Shown one piece after another: positions 15,018-22,281 of a stretch of DNA of 51,339 nucleotides (the first letter of the stretch is position 1; each line of letters starts with the position of its first letter). Made by a program: the position numbers and the translations under genes. This DNA is from an uncultured Pseudoxanthomonas sp. (lineage in GTDB: Bacteria > Pseudomonadota > Gammaproteobacteria > Xanthomonadales > Xanthomonadaceae), in NCBI RefSeq assembly GCF_946886695.1, contig NZ_CAMPJD010000032.1, positions 1 through 51,339 of the forward strand, given 5' to 3'. A model generated the notes under the pieces. That model had not been told where the DNA came from. It worked only from the letters and a program-made list of their open reading frames with translations, and did no database searches.

Positions 15018-15094
15018 GCGGCATTAGCTCAGTCTGGTAGAGCACCGGCATACGAAGCCGGAGGTCGCGGGTTCGGATCCCGCATGCCGCGCCA
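15018..15094 (+). tRNA. tRNA-Arg(ACG)
   Basis: 77 nt with a perfect acceptor stem (GCGGCAT with ATGCCGC), D arm TTAGCTCAGTCTGGTAGAGC, anticodon stem CCGGC/GCCGG enclosing ATACGAA (anticodon ACG), and T arm GCGGG-TTCGGAT-CCCGC. CCA is encoded at 15092-15094. This tRNA should read CGN Arg codons after A34 to inosine editing. Its CCA overlaps the start of the tRNA-Met-like sequence. Confidence 0.93.
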
Positions 15095-15166
15095 CTGGAT
15101 AGCTCAGATGGGTAGAGCATCGGTCTCATAAACCGAGTGTCGCGGGTTCGAATCCTGCTCCTGAAA
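15093..15166 (+). pseudogene. tRNA-Met(CAT)-like gene with a destroyed acceptor stem
   Basis: The D arm, anticodon arm (TCGGT-CTCATAA-ACCGA, anticodon CAT) and T arm (GCGGG-TTCGAAT-CCTGC) are intact. The 5' acceptor strand, CACTGGA, is borrowed from the 3' end of tRNA-Arg and pairs at only about four of seven positions with TCCTGAA on the 3' side. No CCA follows (AAAAC). The picture is of a deletion that fused the end of tRNA-Arg to a tRNA-Met lacking its first bases. Function as a tRNA is unlikely unless the transcript is processed in an unusual way. Confidence 0.7.
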
Positions 15167-15518
15167 ACTGCCTGTAACGCAGTGTTGTAACCGGGCGCAA
15201 GCCCACACCAGGAACCGCCCCGTGGCCGGTTCCGGATGGTCCTGCAAAGCATCGCAGGGCCGGACGGTCCGGCCAGCGGGTGTCCCGCCGGAGCCGCGTC
15301 ATCAAGGCGGTGAAATCGAAGGATGCCGTTCGTGCGCTTTTGCAGGCGCGAGCGACACCGTCGGTGGACCCGCCGCGACCACCCGGTTGCCCGCCTGGCA
15401 CGCGTCAGGGGCGGTTCCACCTTTTTCGCCACGCGCATCCCGCGCCTGGCACGCCAGCGGCAACCGGCTCTCCGCTGAAACGAGCCGGATCACCAGGACC
15501 CACCAAGGAGAGACCCCA
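15167..15518 (+). other. GC-rich, hairpin-rich non-coding stretch before the slipin gene
   Basis: No credible gene. Hairpins visible: ACTGC/GCAGT just after the tRNA-like gene; GGAACCG/CGGTTCC (15211-15233); CCTGC/GCAGG (15241-15258); and a 17-bp palindrome GGCCGGAC-G-GTCCGGCC (15258-15274). CTGGCACGC occurs twice (near 15395 and 15446). It could be a structured 5' leader of the slipin mRNA, or remains of rearrangement next to the tRNA pair. Confidence 0.4.
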
Positions 15519-16643
15519 ATGATGTTCTGGACCCAGCGGGTCGTGATCGGCGATGCTGAGCGCGGCCTGGTGTATCGCAACCGTCGTTTCGAGCGCGTGC
15601 TCGCGCCCGGCGTCCACCGCCTGTTCGCCTTGCGCGCGCAGCTCGAAGTCGTCGTGCACGACATCCGCCAGCCGGAGTACGTCGGCAAGGATGCCGACAG
15701 CCTGATCGCGGCGATGCGCGAGCGCGTCAACGAGACCTTCCTGGTCGCCGACATCGGGACCCGTGAAGTCGGCCTCGTGTCGAAGCACGGCAAGCTCGAG
15801 GACGTGCTGGCCCCGGGTTCGCGCAAGCTGTACTGGCGTGGGCTGGTGCCGGTCGAGGTCGAGCGCGTCGCGATGGCGGCCGACCTGCGGATCGAGACCG
15901 GCGTGGCCCGTCGTTTGCGCCAGCTCGGCTTGCTGGCCAAGGTCGCGGTCGTGCTCGAGGTGCCGGCGGAGTCGGCGGGCCTGGTGTTCGTCGACAACAC
16001 GCTGTCGCAGGTGTTGGGCGCCGGCAGCTACGCCTTCTGGAACTTCCAGAAGAACGTGGCGGTCGAGACCGTCGAGCTGCGCGTGCAGTCCATGGAAGTG
16101 GCGGGGCAGGAACTGCTGACCCGCGACAAGGTGAGCCTGCGCGTGAACCTGGCCGCCAGCGTGCGCGTGAACGACCCGGTCGCCGCGCGTACCAAGGTGG
16201 CCAAGTACGGCGACTACGTCTACCGCGAGCTTCAGTACGGCTTGCGCAAGGCCGTGGCCGCGAAGACGCTCGACGAGTTGCTCGGCGACAAGGCGACGCT
16301 GGACGCGGAGATCTTCGCGTACGTGCGTGGCCGGGTCGAGGCGCTCGGCGTGGAGGTGCTCGGCGTGGGTGTCAAGGACGTCATCCTGCCGGGTGAAATG
16401 CGCGAGATCCTCAACGGTGTCGTGCAGGCGGAGAAGTTGGCGCAGGCCAACGTGATCCGCCGTCGTGAAGAGGCCAACGCGACCCGCTCGCTGCTCAACA
16501 CGGCGAAGCTGGTCGAGCAGAGCCCGGTCCTGATGCGCCTCAAGGAACTCGAGGCCTTGGAAAAGGTGACCGAGAAGATCGGCCAGCTGACCGTGTTCGG
16601 CGGTCTGGACGGCGTCCTCAAGCAGTTGGTGACGCTGAAGTAA
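15519..16643 (+). CDS. Slipin / SPFH-domain protein
   Basis: 374 aa from the ATG at 15519 (AAGGAGAG Shine-Dalgarno, 6 nt spacing). The SPFH/Band-7 core spans about residues 150-330, with the typical LLTRDKVSLRVNLAASVRVNDPVAA strand-helix pattern and the GVEVLGVGVKDVILPGEM signature. Slipins scaffold membrane microdomains and often act with NfeD proteases; no nfeD is adjacent. Two features are odd: there is no N-terminal membrane helix, and the region before the SPFH domain contains three copies of a GLV-x8-VLAPG-like unit (residues about 16-36, 84-105 and 153-175). It is transcribed alone and ends in a strong terminator. Confidence 0.88.
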   Translation: MMFWTQRVVIGDAERGLVYRNRRFERVLAPGVHRLFALRAQLEVVVHDIRQPEYVGKDADSLIAAMRERVNETFLVADIGTREVGLVSKHGKLEDVLAPGSRKLYWRGLVPVEVERVAMAADLRIETGVARRLRQLGLLAKVAVVLEVPAESAGLVFVDNTLSQVLGAGSYAFWNFQKNVAVETVELRVQSMEVAGQELLTRDKVSLRVNLAASVRVNDPVAARTKVAKYGDYVYRELQYGLRKAVAAKTLDELLGDKATLDAEIFAYVRGRVEALGVEVLGVGVKDVILPGEMREILNGVVQAEKLAQANVIRRREEANATRSLLNTAKLVEQSPVLMRLKELEALEKVTEKIGQLTVFGGLDGVLKQLVTLK

Positions 16644-16646
16644 CAC

Positions 16647-16681
16647 CCCGGATGCCGCCATGGGGCGGCATCCGGGCTTTT
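16647..16681 (+). terminator. Intrinsic terminator after the slipin gene
   Basis: Perfect 13-bp stem CCCGGATGCCGCC / GGCGGCATCCGGG with a short loop, then CTTTT, 3 bp after the stop codon. Confidence 0.88.
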
Positions 16682-16700
16682 CGCATTGCGCGCGCCTGGG

Positions 16701-17249
16701 CTAGTCGGTGAGCACGGGCGGCGATCCCGGAATCGAGATCGTTCCCTGGAACGTTCCCTCAGTCAGTCCGCCCACGCCGGTGGCGGCGTCGGCGAAGCGT
16801 CCTACGGTAAAGGTCCCTGTCGCGCCGGCGAACCGGCCCGTCGAGCGGGCGGGGTCGATGACGGCGTGTTCGGTGATCAGGACGATGCCGGGCTCGACCA
16901 GCGCCGAGAACCCCGTCTGGTCGGCCACGAGTCGGTCACCGTTCGCGGCGGTGAACGTGTATGTCCCGACGCCGGTCACCGGCCGGGCCCCGAAGTTCAC
17001 GGTGGACTCGATGACCAGTGCGAACTGTCCGAGCCCGGTCGCCTGTCCCCCGGCTTCGAAACGGTCGAACACCAATGGCGGGGCGAGGGGCGTCCTGCTC
17101 GCGTGGCGGCCGTTCAACGTCCCCTTGAAGGGGAGTAGCATTTGTGCCGCCGCCGATTCGGTCGCGCCGGCTGTGGCGTGCGGGGCGGCGCTGCCCGTCA
17201 GTGCGACGAGCGCCACGAGCACGAGCGGCAGTTTGAGTGTCTTCATCAT
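16701..17249 (-). CDS. Small secreted beta-barrel-like protein, function unknown
   Basis: 182 aa from the ATG at 17249, preceded by AAGGAG at the right distance. It begins with a clear signal peptide (LKLPLVLVALVALTGSAAPHATA). The mature part is Gly/Thr/Phe-rich with repeating strand motifs: FKGTLNGR, TYTFTAANGDRLVADQTG, then STGRFAGATGTFTVGR and EGTFQGTIS. This is the pattern of a common family of small secreted proteins, possibly allene-oxide-cyclase-like barrels; no catalytic residues are evident. It is divergent from the CadC-like regulator gene across a 145-bp promoter region, which suggests, without proving, regulation by it. Confidence 0.6.
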   Translation of the reverse strand: MMKTLKLPLVLVALVALTGSAAPHATAGATESAAAQMLLPFKGTLNGRHASRTPLAPPLVFDRFEAGGQATGLGQFALVIESTVNFGARPVTGVGTYTFTAANGDRLVADQTGFSALVEPGIVLITEHAVIDPARSTGRFAGATGTFTVGRFADAATGVGGLTEGTFQGTISIPGSPPVLTD

Positions 17250-17351
17250 CGTTTTCACTCCTTGTGGATGTGGGGACGAGCGGTGTGGCGCGTCCAGGAG
17301 CCGCCAGGGCGGCCACTTCCAGGCCGGCCCCGCGTTACCTTCCGACGAGAC

Positions 17352-17362
17352 ACTTTGAAAGT
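17352..17362. promoter_or_regulatory. Short dyad in the divergent promoter region
   Basis: ACTTT-G-AAAGT, a perfect 5-bp inverted repeat 32 bp before the CadC-like start. It could be a binding site for that regulator; this is a weak call because the element is short. The rest of 17250-17394 shows no other clear motif. Confidence 0.25.
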
Positions 17363-17394
17363 CCTTTTCCCTGGCTGACAGAAGCTGAAATTTC

Positions 17395-19284
17395 ATGATG
17401 CCCGCGCCTTCGCGCCGCCATTACGCCTTCGCCGGGTACCGCCTTGACCTGCAGACGCGCGTGCTGCTCGGTCCCGATGGCGCGCCGGTCGTGCTGACGG
17501 CGAAGGCGTTCGACGTGCTGGGTCATCTGGTCGAGCATTGCGACCGCGTCGTGGACAAGCGGGAACTGCTCGATACCGTCTGGCGCGGCAGGGTCGTGGA
17601 AGAGAACAGCCTCACTCAGGCGGTCTCGATGTTGCGCCGCGCGCTCGGTGCGGAGGCGGGCGACCATCGCTACATCCTGACCGTCCCGGGTCGGGGTTAC
17701 CGGTTCGTGGCGGACGTCGAAGCCGATCCGGACGAAGGCCGGACAGCTGGGGCCGGAGCCGGCACCACGCCGTCCGCGCCGGCGCCCGCGGCACGCCGCT
17801 GGTTTGTCCTGCTGGGCGCCCTGGCGGCCCTCGGGCTGGTCGCGGTGATCGTCTGGTCCACGCGCGAGCCGCCGCCCCCTGCGACGGGGCCGGCCGTGCT
17901 GGCGGTGCTGCCGTTCCGGTCGCTGTCGCCGGAATCGCCCGATACCATGCTCGAACTGGGGCTCGCCGAAACCGTCATCGCCCGGCTCAGCCGGTCGAGC
18001 TCCGTGCGGGTGCTTTCGCTGGCCTCGACCGAACGGGTCGCCGGCCGTAAATCCGGTCCGCTGGCCGCCGCCCACGCGCTGGAGGCGGCCTATGTCGTCG
18101 AAGGATCCACGCAGCGCCGTGGCAACCGCATTCGCGTCAACGTGCGCCTGCTGGCCGCCCCGGACGGCGCCACCATCTGGGCCGGCACGTTCGATGAGCA
18201 CGTGGACCGTGTGTTCACCTTGCAGGACAGGATCGCCGAGGCGGTGCTCTCCTCGCTCGCGTTGTCGCCCCTGGCAAAGATTGCGGCCAGCCCGTGCGAA
18301 GGAGCGAACGCCGAGGCCTTTCGCACCTATCTCAAGGGCCGTTACCTGATGCAGCGACCGACCCCCGGGCGCATTGCCAGGGCCATCGCTGCCTTCCAGC
18401 GCACGATCGAGCTGGATCCGGCCTGTGCTCCGGCCTACGTCGGAACGGCGCAGGCCTACCGGGCCATGGTCATCACCGGTGATCGCGCGCCGGTCGAGAT
18501 GTTCCCACTGGCCCAGGCTGCCGCGGACCAGGCAATCCGGATCGATCCGGCCTCGGCCGGAGCATGGGCGGCCAAGGCCTTGAACCAATCCTGGTACGAC
18601 TGGGATTGGGCCGGCGCCGAGGCATCCGCCCGGCGCGCGATCGAACTGAACCCGAGCTTGCCCGAGGCGCAGTTCGCCTACGCCCACCTGCTGGTCAACC
18701 TTGGTCGCTTCGATGAAGGGTTGGCGCACATGCGGAAAGCGCGCGAACTCGACCCGCTGTCGCCATTGCTCAACACGCTGGAAGCCGGCTTTCTCGGCGC
18801 GGCCGGCCGCCCCGAAGCAGCGCGCGCACAGCTCCAGCGCGCGCTCGAGCTCGAACCGGATTTCTGGATCGCGCTGCTGATCCGTGGCGGGTTGGCGCTC
18901 GACCGCGGCGACACCGCGGCGGCGATAGCCGATCTCCGGCGTTCCGTTCAAACCTCACACGGCAACACGCAGGCGATGGCGGTACTGGCGACCGCCCATG
19001 TGGCCGCGGGCGAGCGGGGGCGAGCCGAGGCGACCCTGCAGGACCTGGAGCGCCGTGCCGCGACGCAGTATGTCCCCGCTTCAAGCATCGCCAGCGTGCA
19101 CAACGCGCTCGGCCAGGAGGACGCCGCGCTCGACGACCTGGAGCGCGCGCTGTCGGCGCGCGACATGCGCATGGCCTTCCTGAAGGTCGACGCGCGCTGG
19201 AACAACCTGCGCGACAAGCCGCGCTTCAAGGCGATGGCAGCGAAGGTGGGGCTGTCGGGTGGCCAGGCGCACGGACGTTTCTAG
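17395..19284 (+). CDS. CadC-like membrane-bound transcriptional regulator with TPR sensor region
   Basis: 629 aa. An OmpR/CadC-type winged helix occupies residues 8-107 (FAGYRLDLQTRVLLGPDG, LTAKAFDVLGHLVEH, ENSLTQAVSMLRRALG, RYILTVPGRGYRFVADV). A Pro/Ala linker leads to one membrane helix at about 136-155. The periplasmic part starts with VLAVLPFRSLSPESPDTMLELGLAETVIARLS, the adenylate-cyclase-associated domain often found in these proteins, and continues into about six TPR repeats (AAFQRTIELDPACAPAYVG, ARRAIELNPSLPEAQFAYAHLL and others). Such proteins bind DNA while anchored in the membrane and respond to periplasmic or envelope signals. The divergent secreted protein is a candidate target. 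Confidence 0.85.
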   Translation: MMPAPSRRHYAFAGYRLDLQTRVLLGPDGAPVVLTAKAFDVLGHLVEHCDRVVDKRELLDTVWRGRVVEENSLTQAVSMLRRALGAEAGDHRYILTVPGRGYRFVADVEADPDEGRTAGAGAGTTPSAPAPAARRWFVLLGALAALGLVAVIVWSTREPPPPATGPAVLAVLPFRSLSPESPDTMLELGLAETVIARLSRSSSVRVLSLASTERVAGRKSGPLAAAHALEAAYVVEGSTQRRGNRIRVNVRLLAAPDGATIWAGTFDEHVDRVFTLQDRIAEAVLSSLALSPLAKIAASPCEGANAEAFRTYLKGRYLMQRPTPGRIARAIAAFQRTIELDPACAPAYVGTAQAYRAMVITGDRAPVEMFPLAQAAADQAIRIDPASAGAWAAKALNQSWYDWDWAGAEASARRAIELNPSLPEAQFAYAHLLVNLGRFDEGLAHMRKARELDPLSPLLNTLEAGFLGAAGRPEAARAQLQRALELEPDFWIALLIRGGLALDRGDTAAAIADLRRSVQTSHGNTQAMAVLATAHVAAGERGRAEATLQDLERRAATQYVPASSIASVHNALGQEDAALDDLERALSARDMRMAFLKVDARWNNLRDKPRFKAMAAKVGLSGGQAHGRF

Positions 19285-19314
19285 CGGAGCCGCACGGCAA
19301 GTAGCGACCTTTGG

Positions 19315-20241
19315 TCAAAGCATCCCGAGCTTCCGCAGCCATCGCAGGGCATCATCAGGCCACCGATCCGTCGCCTTGCCTTGCTTGCTGACCCCGAAGG
19401 CATGCCCGCCGGTGTCGTAGACGATGAGCTTGACGTCGACGCCGGCCTTCTTCAGTGCCTGCTCGTAGACCAGGGAATAATGGACGGGATCGACCGCGTC
19501 GTCCCTGGCGTGGATAAGCAAGGTTGGCGGCACGCCGGACGAAACGACGATGTCGGTATTGAGCTCTTGCGCAGCGACGGCCTTCGGCCTCTTGTTCTTG
19601 TGCTCCATCGTCATGTGGCCAGGATAGACCGGGATCGCAAAGTCGGGGCGAGCGCTCACGCGGTCGATCCCGTCGACCCGATCGTAGGAACGCGCGTTGA
19701 AGGCGGTGCTGGCAAGGACCGCGAGGTTGCCTCCCGCCGAGAATCCCATGACGCCGATCTTGTCCGGATCGATGCCATAGTCGCTGGCGTTATGGCGGAC
19801 GATGGACATGGCTCGTTGCGCGTCCTGCAGCGCCATCGGGATTTCAGGCGCGTCATGTCGTCGGGTTTCCGGGTTCCAGTTGCACCCGGTGTTGGGTACC
19901 CGATACTTCACGAGGACGCAGGTGACCCCCGCGTCGGTCAGCCACTTGCAGACGTCGGCACCGCCGGGGCCGATCGTGCTGTGAGGTCCGATGGCCAGGG
20001 CCTTGTAGCCGCCGCCCGGGAAAACGAGGACGGCCGATCTGGCTGAAGGGCGCGTCGGCCGATAGAGCAGGAATGACGAATGGGTAAGCGCCCATTTTTC
20101 GTCGCTGAGCGCGGCGATGCCTTCCTGCAGGACTCGCGAGCCCTCAGGCCATAGCGGCACCTCCCGCGGATTACCCGCTGCGAGCAAGGTGCCCGAAGCA
20201 CAAACGGCCAAAAGGAAAGCGGATAGGCTAGGGAGCGTCAT
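19315..20241 (-). CDS. Secreted alpha/beta-hydrolase (acetyl-esterase-like)
   Basis: 308 aa from the ATG at 20241; a signal peptide (LPSLSAFLLAVCASGTLLAA) follows. The oxyanion-hole motif VFPGGGY and the nucleophile elbow GFSAGG (Ser168) are clear. An Asp in HARDDAVDP and a His in GGHAFG complete the catalytic triad. This matches carbohydrate or xylan acetyl-esterase-like hydrolases; the substrate is not readable. The start overlaps the last 14 bp of the ankyrin gene upstream, so it is translated as the third gene of a coupled operon. It is convergent with the CadC-like gene, 30 bp away. Confidence 0.82.
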   Translation of the reverse strand: MTLPSLSAFLLAVCASGTLLAAGNPREVPLWPEGSRVLQEGIAALSDEKWALTHSSFLLYRPTRPSARSAVLVFPGGGYKALAIGPHSTIGPGGADVCKWLTDAGVTCVLVKYRVPNTGCNWNPETRRHDAPEIPMALQDAQRAMSIVRHNASDYGIDPDKIGVMGFSAGGNLAVLASTAFNARSYDRVDGIDRVSARPDFAIPVYPGHMTMEHKNKRPKAVAAQELNTDIVVSSGVPPTLLIHARDDAVDPVHYSLVYEQALKKAGVDVKLIVYDTGGHAFGVSKQGKATDRWPDDALRWLRKLGML

Positions 20242-20923
20242 CAGGCATTGGATCCCCGACAAGATTTGCGCGCAGACCCCGATGCTTCGGGTGGATGCCG
20301 AAGCTACCGTAGCAGAGCAGCCGCAGGATGTCGGCGGGCCCGCGATACCAGCTGGCCCAGGCGAGCGATGTATCGCCATTTGCGTCCCGGGTTTCTCGCC
20401 GGGCACCGGCCTCGAGCAAGGCCTGGATCGTATCGACGGTTCCAAACGCTGCCGCCCGGTGCAAAGTTGTTTCTCCCTTGCATCGGCAGTCCCGCATGAA
20501 TGCACCGGTCTCGGCGCCAGCAACGGTAGTCGCGTTCGGATCGGCACCGGCCGCAAGTAGCACTCTTGCCACGGAGTCATAGCGAACCCGGTCGTCAGAG
20601 CAGAGCGCAGAGTGAAGCGGCGTCTCGCCGGTGGCAGGCAATTGAAGATTCACGGGAGCGGAGTTTTCAAGCAGGAATTGGCAAAGTTGCCAGTGCCCGT
20701 GAAACGCTGCCGCGTTGAGGCCCAGGCCAGGGCCAAGCGACTGCAGGCTCTCGCCTTGCGAGAGGAGATACCTCAGCGCGCTCACGTCGCCGTAATAGGC
20801 GCACCACTGCATGAGGGAGGTGCCATTGGAATCGGAGGCCGAGGCACTGCCACCTGCGGCAACGAAGTCCAGGACGAGGTCCGTCCTGCCTGCGGCGATG
20901 CGACTCAGGGAAGCTGGCCTCAT
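20228..20923 (-). CDS. Ankyrin-repeat protein
   Basis: 231 aa from the ATG at 20923, which overlaps the stop of the P1 peptidase gene (ATGA). Four or five ankyrin units are visible: GTSLMQWCAYYGDVSALRYLLSQG, LNAAAFHGHWQLCQFLLENSAP, GETPLHSALCSD...VLLAAGADPNAT, GETTLHRAAAFGTVDTIQALLEAGA and GDTSLAWASWYRGPADILRLL. There is no signal peptide, so it is probably cytoplasmic, between two secreted enzymes in the same operon. Small ankyrin proteins often bind or inhibit partner enzymes; the neighbours here are the obvious candidates, but that is inference. Confidence 0.85.
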   Translation of the reverse strand: MRPASLSRIAAGRTDLVLDFVAAGGSASASDSNGTSLMQWCAYYGDVSALRYLLSQGESLQSLGPGLGLNAAAFHGHWQLCQFLLENSAPVNLQLPATGETPLHSALCSDDRVRYDSVARVLLAAGADPNATTVAGAETGAFMRDCRCKGETTLHRAAAFGTVDTIQALLEAGARRETRDANGDTSLAWASWYRGPADILRLLCYGSFGIHPKHRGLRANLVGDPMPDDAP

Positions 20924-22083
20924 GGCATAAGCCTCCCGTGTCGGCGCAACGCATCGCGCAGCGCAGCGTGCGGGAGCGCGCACACCTTGCTCCCATCCTT
21001 GCCGGTCATGTCCCGCGCGGCCACCAGGGCGTTGATGATCGCCTCCTCGGTCGCCTGCACCGTCGCTTCGTAGAGCGCGTCGCCGGCGTAGAAGAACAGT
21101 TGTTCGACCGATTGCACGTAGGGCTTTTTCTCCGGCCACGGCATGGGCGTGGTGGCGAACGCGATCACGAAATCGCCGGACATGGCGCTGGCCGTGCTGC
21201 CGTTGCGCGCCAGGCCGAGCACGGCGCGCCGGGCCATCGACTCGAGCATCTTCGGGCCCACGGGCGCATTGGTGCCGACCACGATCAGGATGGAACCGTC
21301 GTCCTCGGCGGCAGTGGCCGGCGATGGGGCGGGCTCGCGCCACTCCGGCATCCGGTCGGTGACTTCCGCGCCCACGGGCACGCCGGCCACGCGCAGGATC
21401 CGCCGGCTGCCGTAGTTCGCCTGCACCAGCACGCCGACGACGTAGCCGCCCTGGTCGGCGTCGATCACGCGTGACGCGGTGCCGATGCCGCACTTGAACT
21501 CGTGGCAGACCATGCCGGTTCCGCCGCCGACATTGCCTTCGGCCACCGGACCACCGCGCGCGCCGTCCAGCGCGGCGACCACGTGCGCCTCGGTGATCGG
21601 AAAGCGGGTGAAGTCGCTCAGATCCGCGTCCCACGTGTCCGCGACCACCGGGATGTAGACCGGCGAGTCCGGAAACTTTCGCAGCGACCACTTCAGCACG
21701 CCGTTGAACACGGTCCCGTTGCTGCCGGTGCCGGTGAGCATGATCGGCGAGCGCAGCGCGCCGAATTCGTTGGCGAAGGCCGCGCCGGAAAGCTCGCCAT
21801 CGCCGTTGAGCACGAAGGTGGCGGCCGGGTAGTAGCCCAGCTCCGCCCGCGGCAGGATGGCGGTGAGGCCGGTGCGGATCGCATGTGGCCCGTCGCCTTC
21901 GACGAGCGTGACCTGGCCCACCAGCACGCCGGGGACATCAGTGATGGCGTTGAGGGTGCCCGGCGTGCCCTCGAAGGGGACGCCGAGATCGCGGGCGCGA
22001 GGCGCGGCCTGTGCCAGCGCCAGCGTGGGCACGAACAGGCACGCCGCGGCCACCAGGAAACCGAGTCGAGCCAACGGGTTCAT
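20920..22083 (-). CDS. P1 family (DmpA-like) self-processing aminopeptidase, secreted
   Basis: 387 aa from the ATG at 22083 (GGAGG, 5 nt spacing). It starts with a signal peptide (LARLGFLVAAACLFVPTLALAQA). Family motifs: NAITDVPGVLVGQVTLVEGD near the start, ARGGPVAEGNVGGGTGMVCHEFKCGIGTASR in the middle, and DDGSILIVVGTNAPV with the Gly263-Ser264 pair where P1 peptidases cleave themselves to expose the catalytic Ser. Members act as D- or beta-aminopeptidases. It is the first gene of a three-gene operon whose members overlap by 4 and 14 bp. Confidence 0.88.
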   Translation of the reverse strand: MNPLARLGFLVAAACLFVPTLALAQAAPRARDLGVPFEGTPGTLNAITDVPGVLVGQVTLVEGDGPHAIRTGLTAILPRAELGYYPAATFVLNGDGELSGAAFANEFGALRSPIMLTGTGSNGTVFNGVLKWSLRKFPDSPVYIPVVADTWDADLSDFTRFPITEAHVVAALDGARGGPVAEGNVGGGTGMVCHEFKCGIGTASRVIDADQGGYVVGVLVQANYGSRRILRVAGVPVGAEVTDRMPEWREPAPSPATAAEDDGSILIVVGTNAPVGPKMLESMARRAVLGLARNGSTASAMSGDFVIAFATTPMPWPEKKPYVQSVEQLFFYAGDALYEATVQATEEAIINALVAARDMTGKDGSKVCALPHAALRDALRRHGRLMP

Positions 22084-22116
22084 CGCCACCTCCGGTCGTC
22101 GTTCGATGACACGGAT

Positions 22117-22136
22117 TATGCCGCCAGGCGGGCATA
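22117..22136. promoter_or_regulatory. Inverted repeat in the P1 peptidase promoter region
   Basis: TATGCC / GGCATA arms around an 8-nt centre. On the minus strand a CATAAT -10-like box overlaps one arm, 33 bp before the P1 peptidase start. It is a candidate operator in the 198-bp divergent region shared with the VOC gene. Confidence 0.35.
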
Positions 22137-22281
22137 GTGGAAGTGCCTTCGAGACGCTCCCCGGTCCCCGCGCCCGGGTCACGACCTACGGGCGTGGCCG
22201 AAAACCGAGCCCCGGAGCGTCATGCATACTGGGCGCACCTTGCGCGCTTCAGTGACTCTGGCAGGTTCCCCGGGAGGCCCC

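Noticed and set aside
15093..15166. tRNA-Met(CAT) as a normal functional tRNA
   Set aside because: The acceptor stem pairs at about four of seven positions and CCA is not encoded.
15447..15462. Sigma-54 promoter before the slipin gene
   Set aside because: TGGCACG matches the -24 element and GC is correctly placed at -12, but the TT of the -12 element is missing; the second TGGCACG copy has no -12 GC.
17250..17396. Longer form of the small secreted protein starting at 17396
   Set aside because: It would bury the signal peptide; the ATG at 17249 has a good Shine-Dalgarno.
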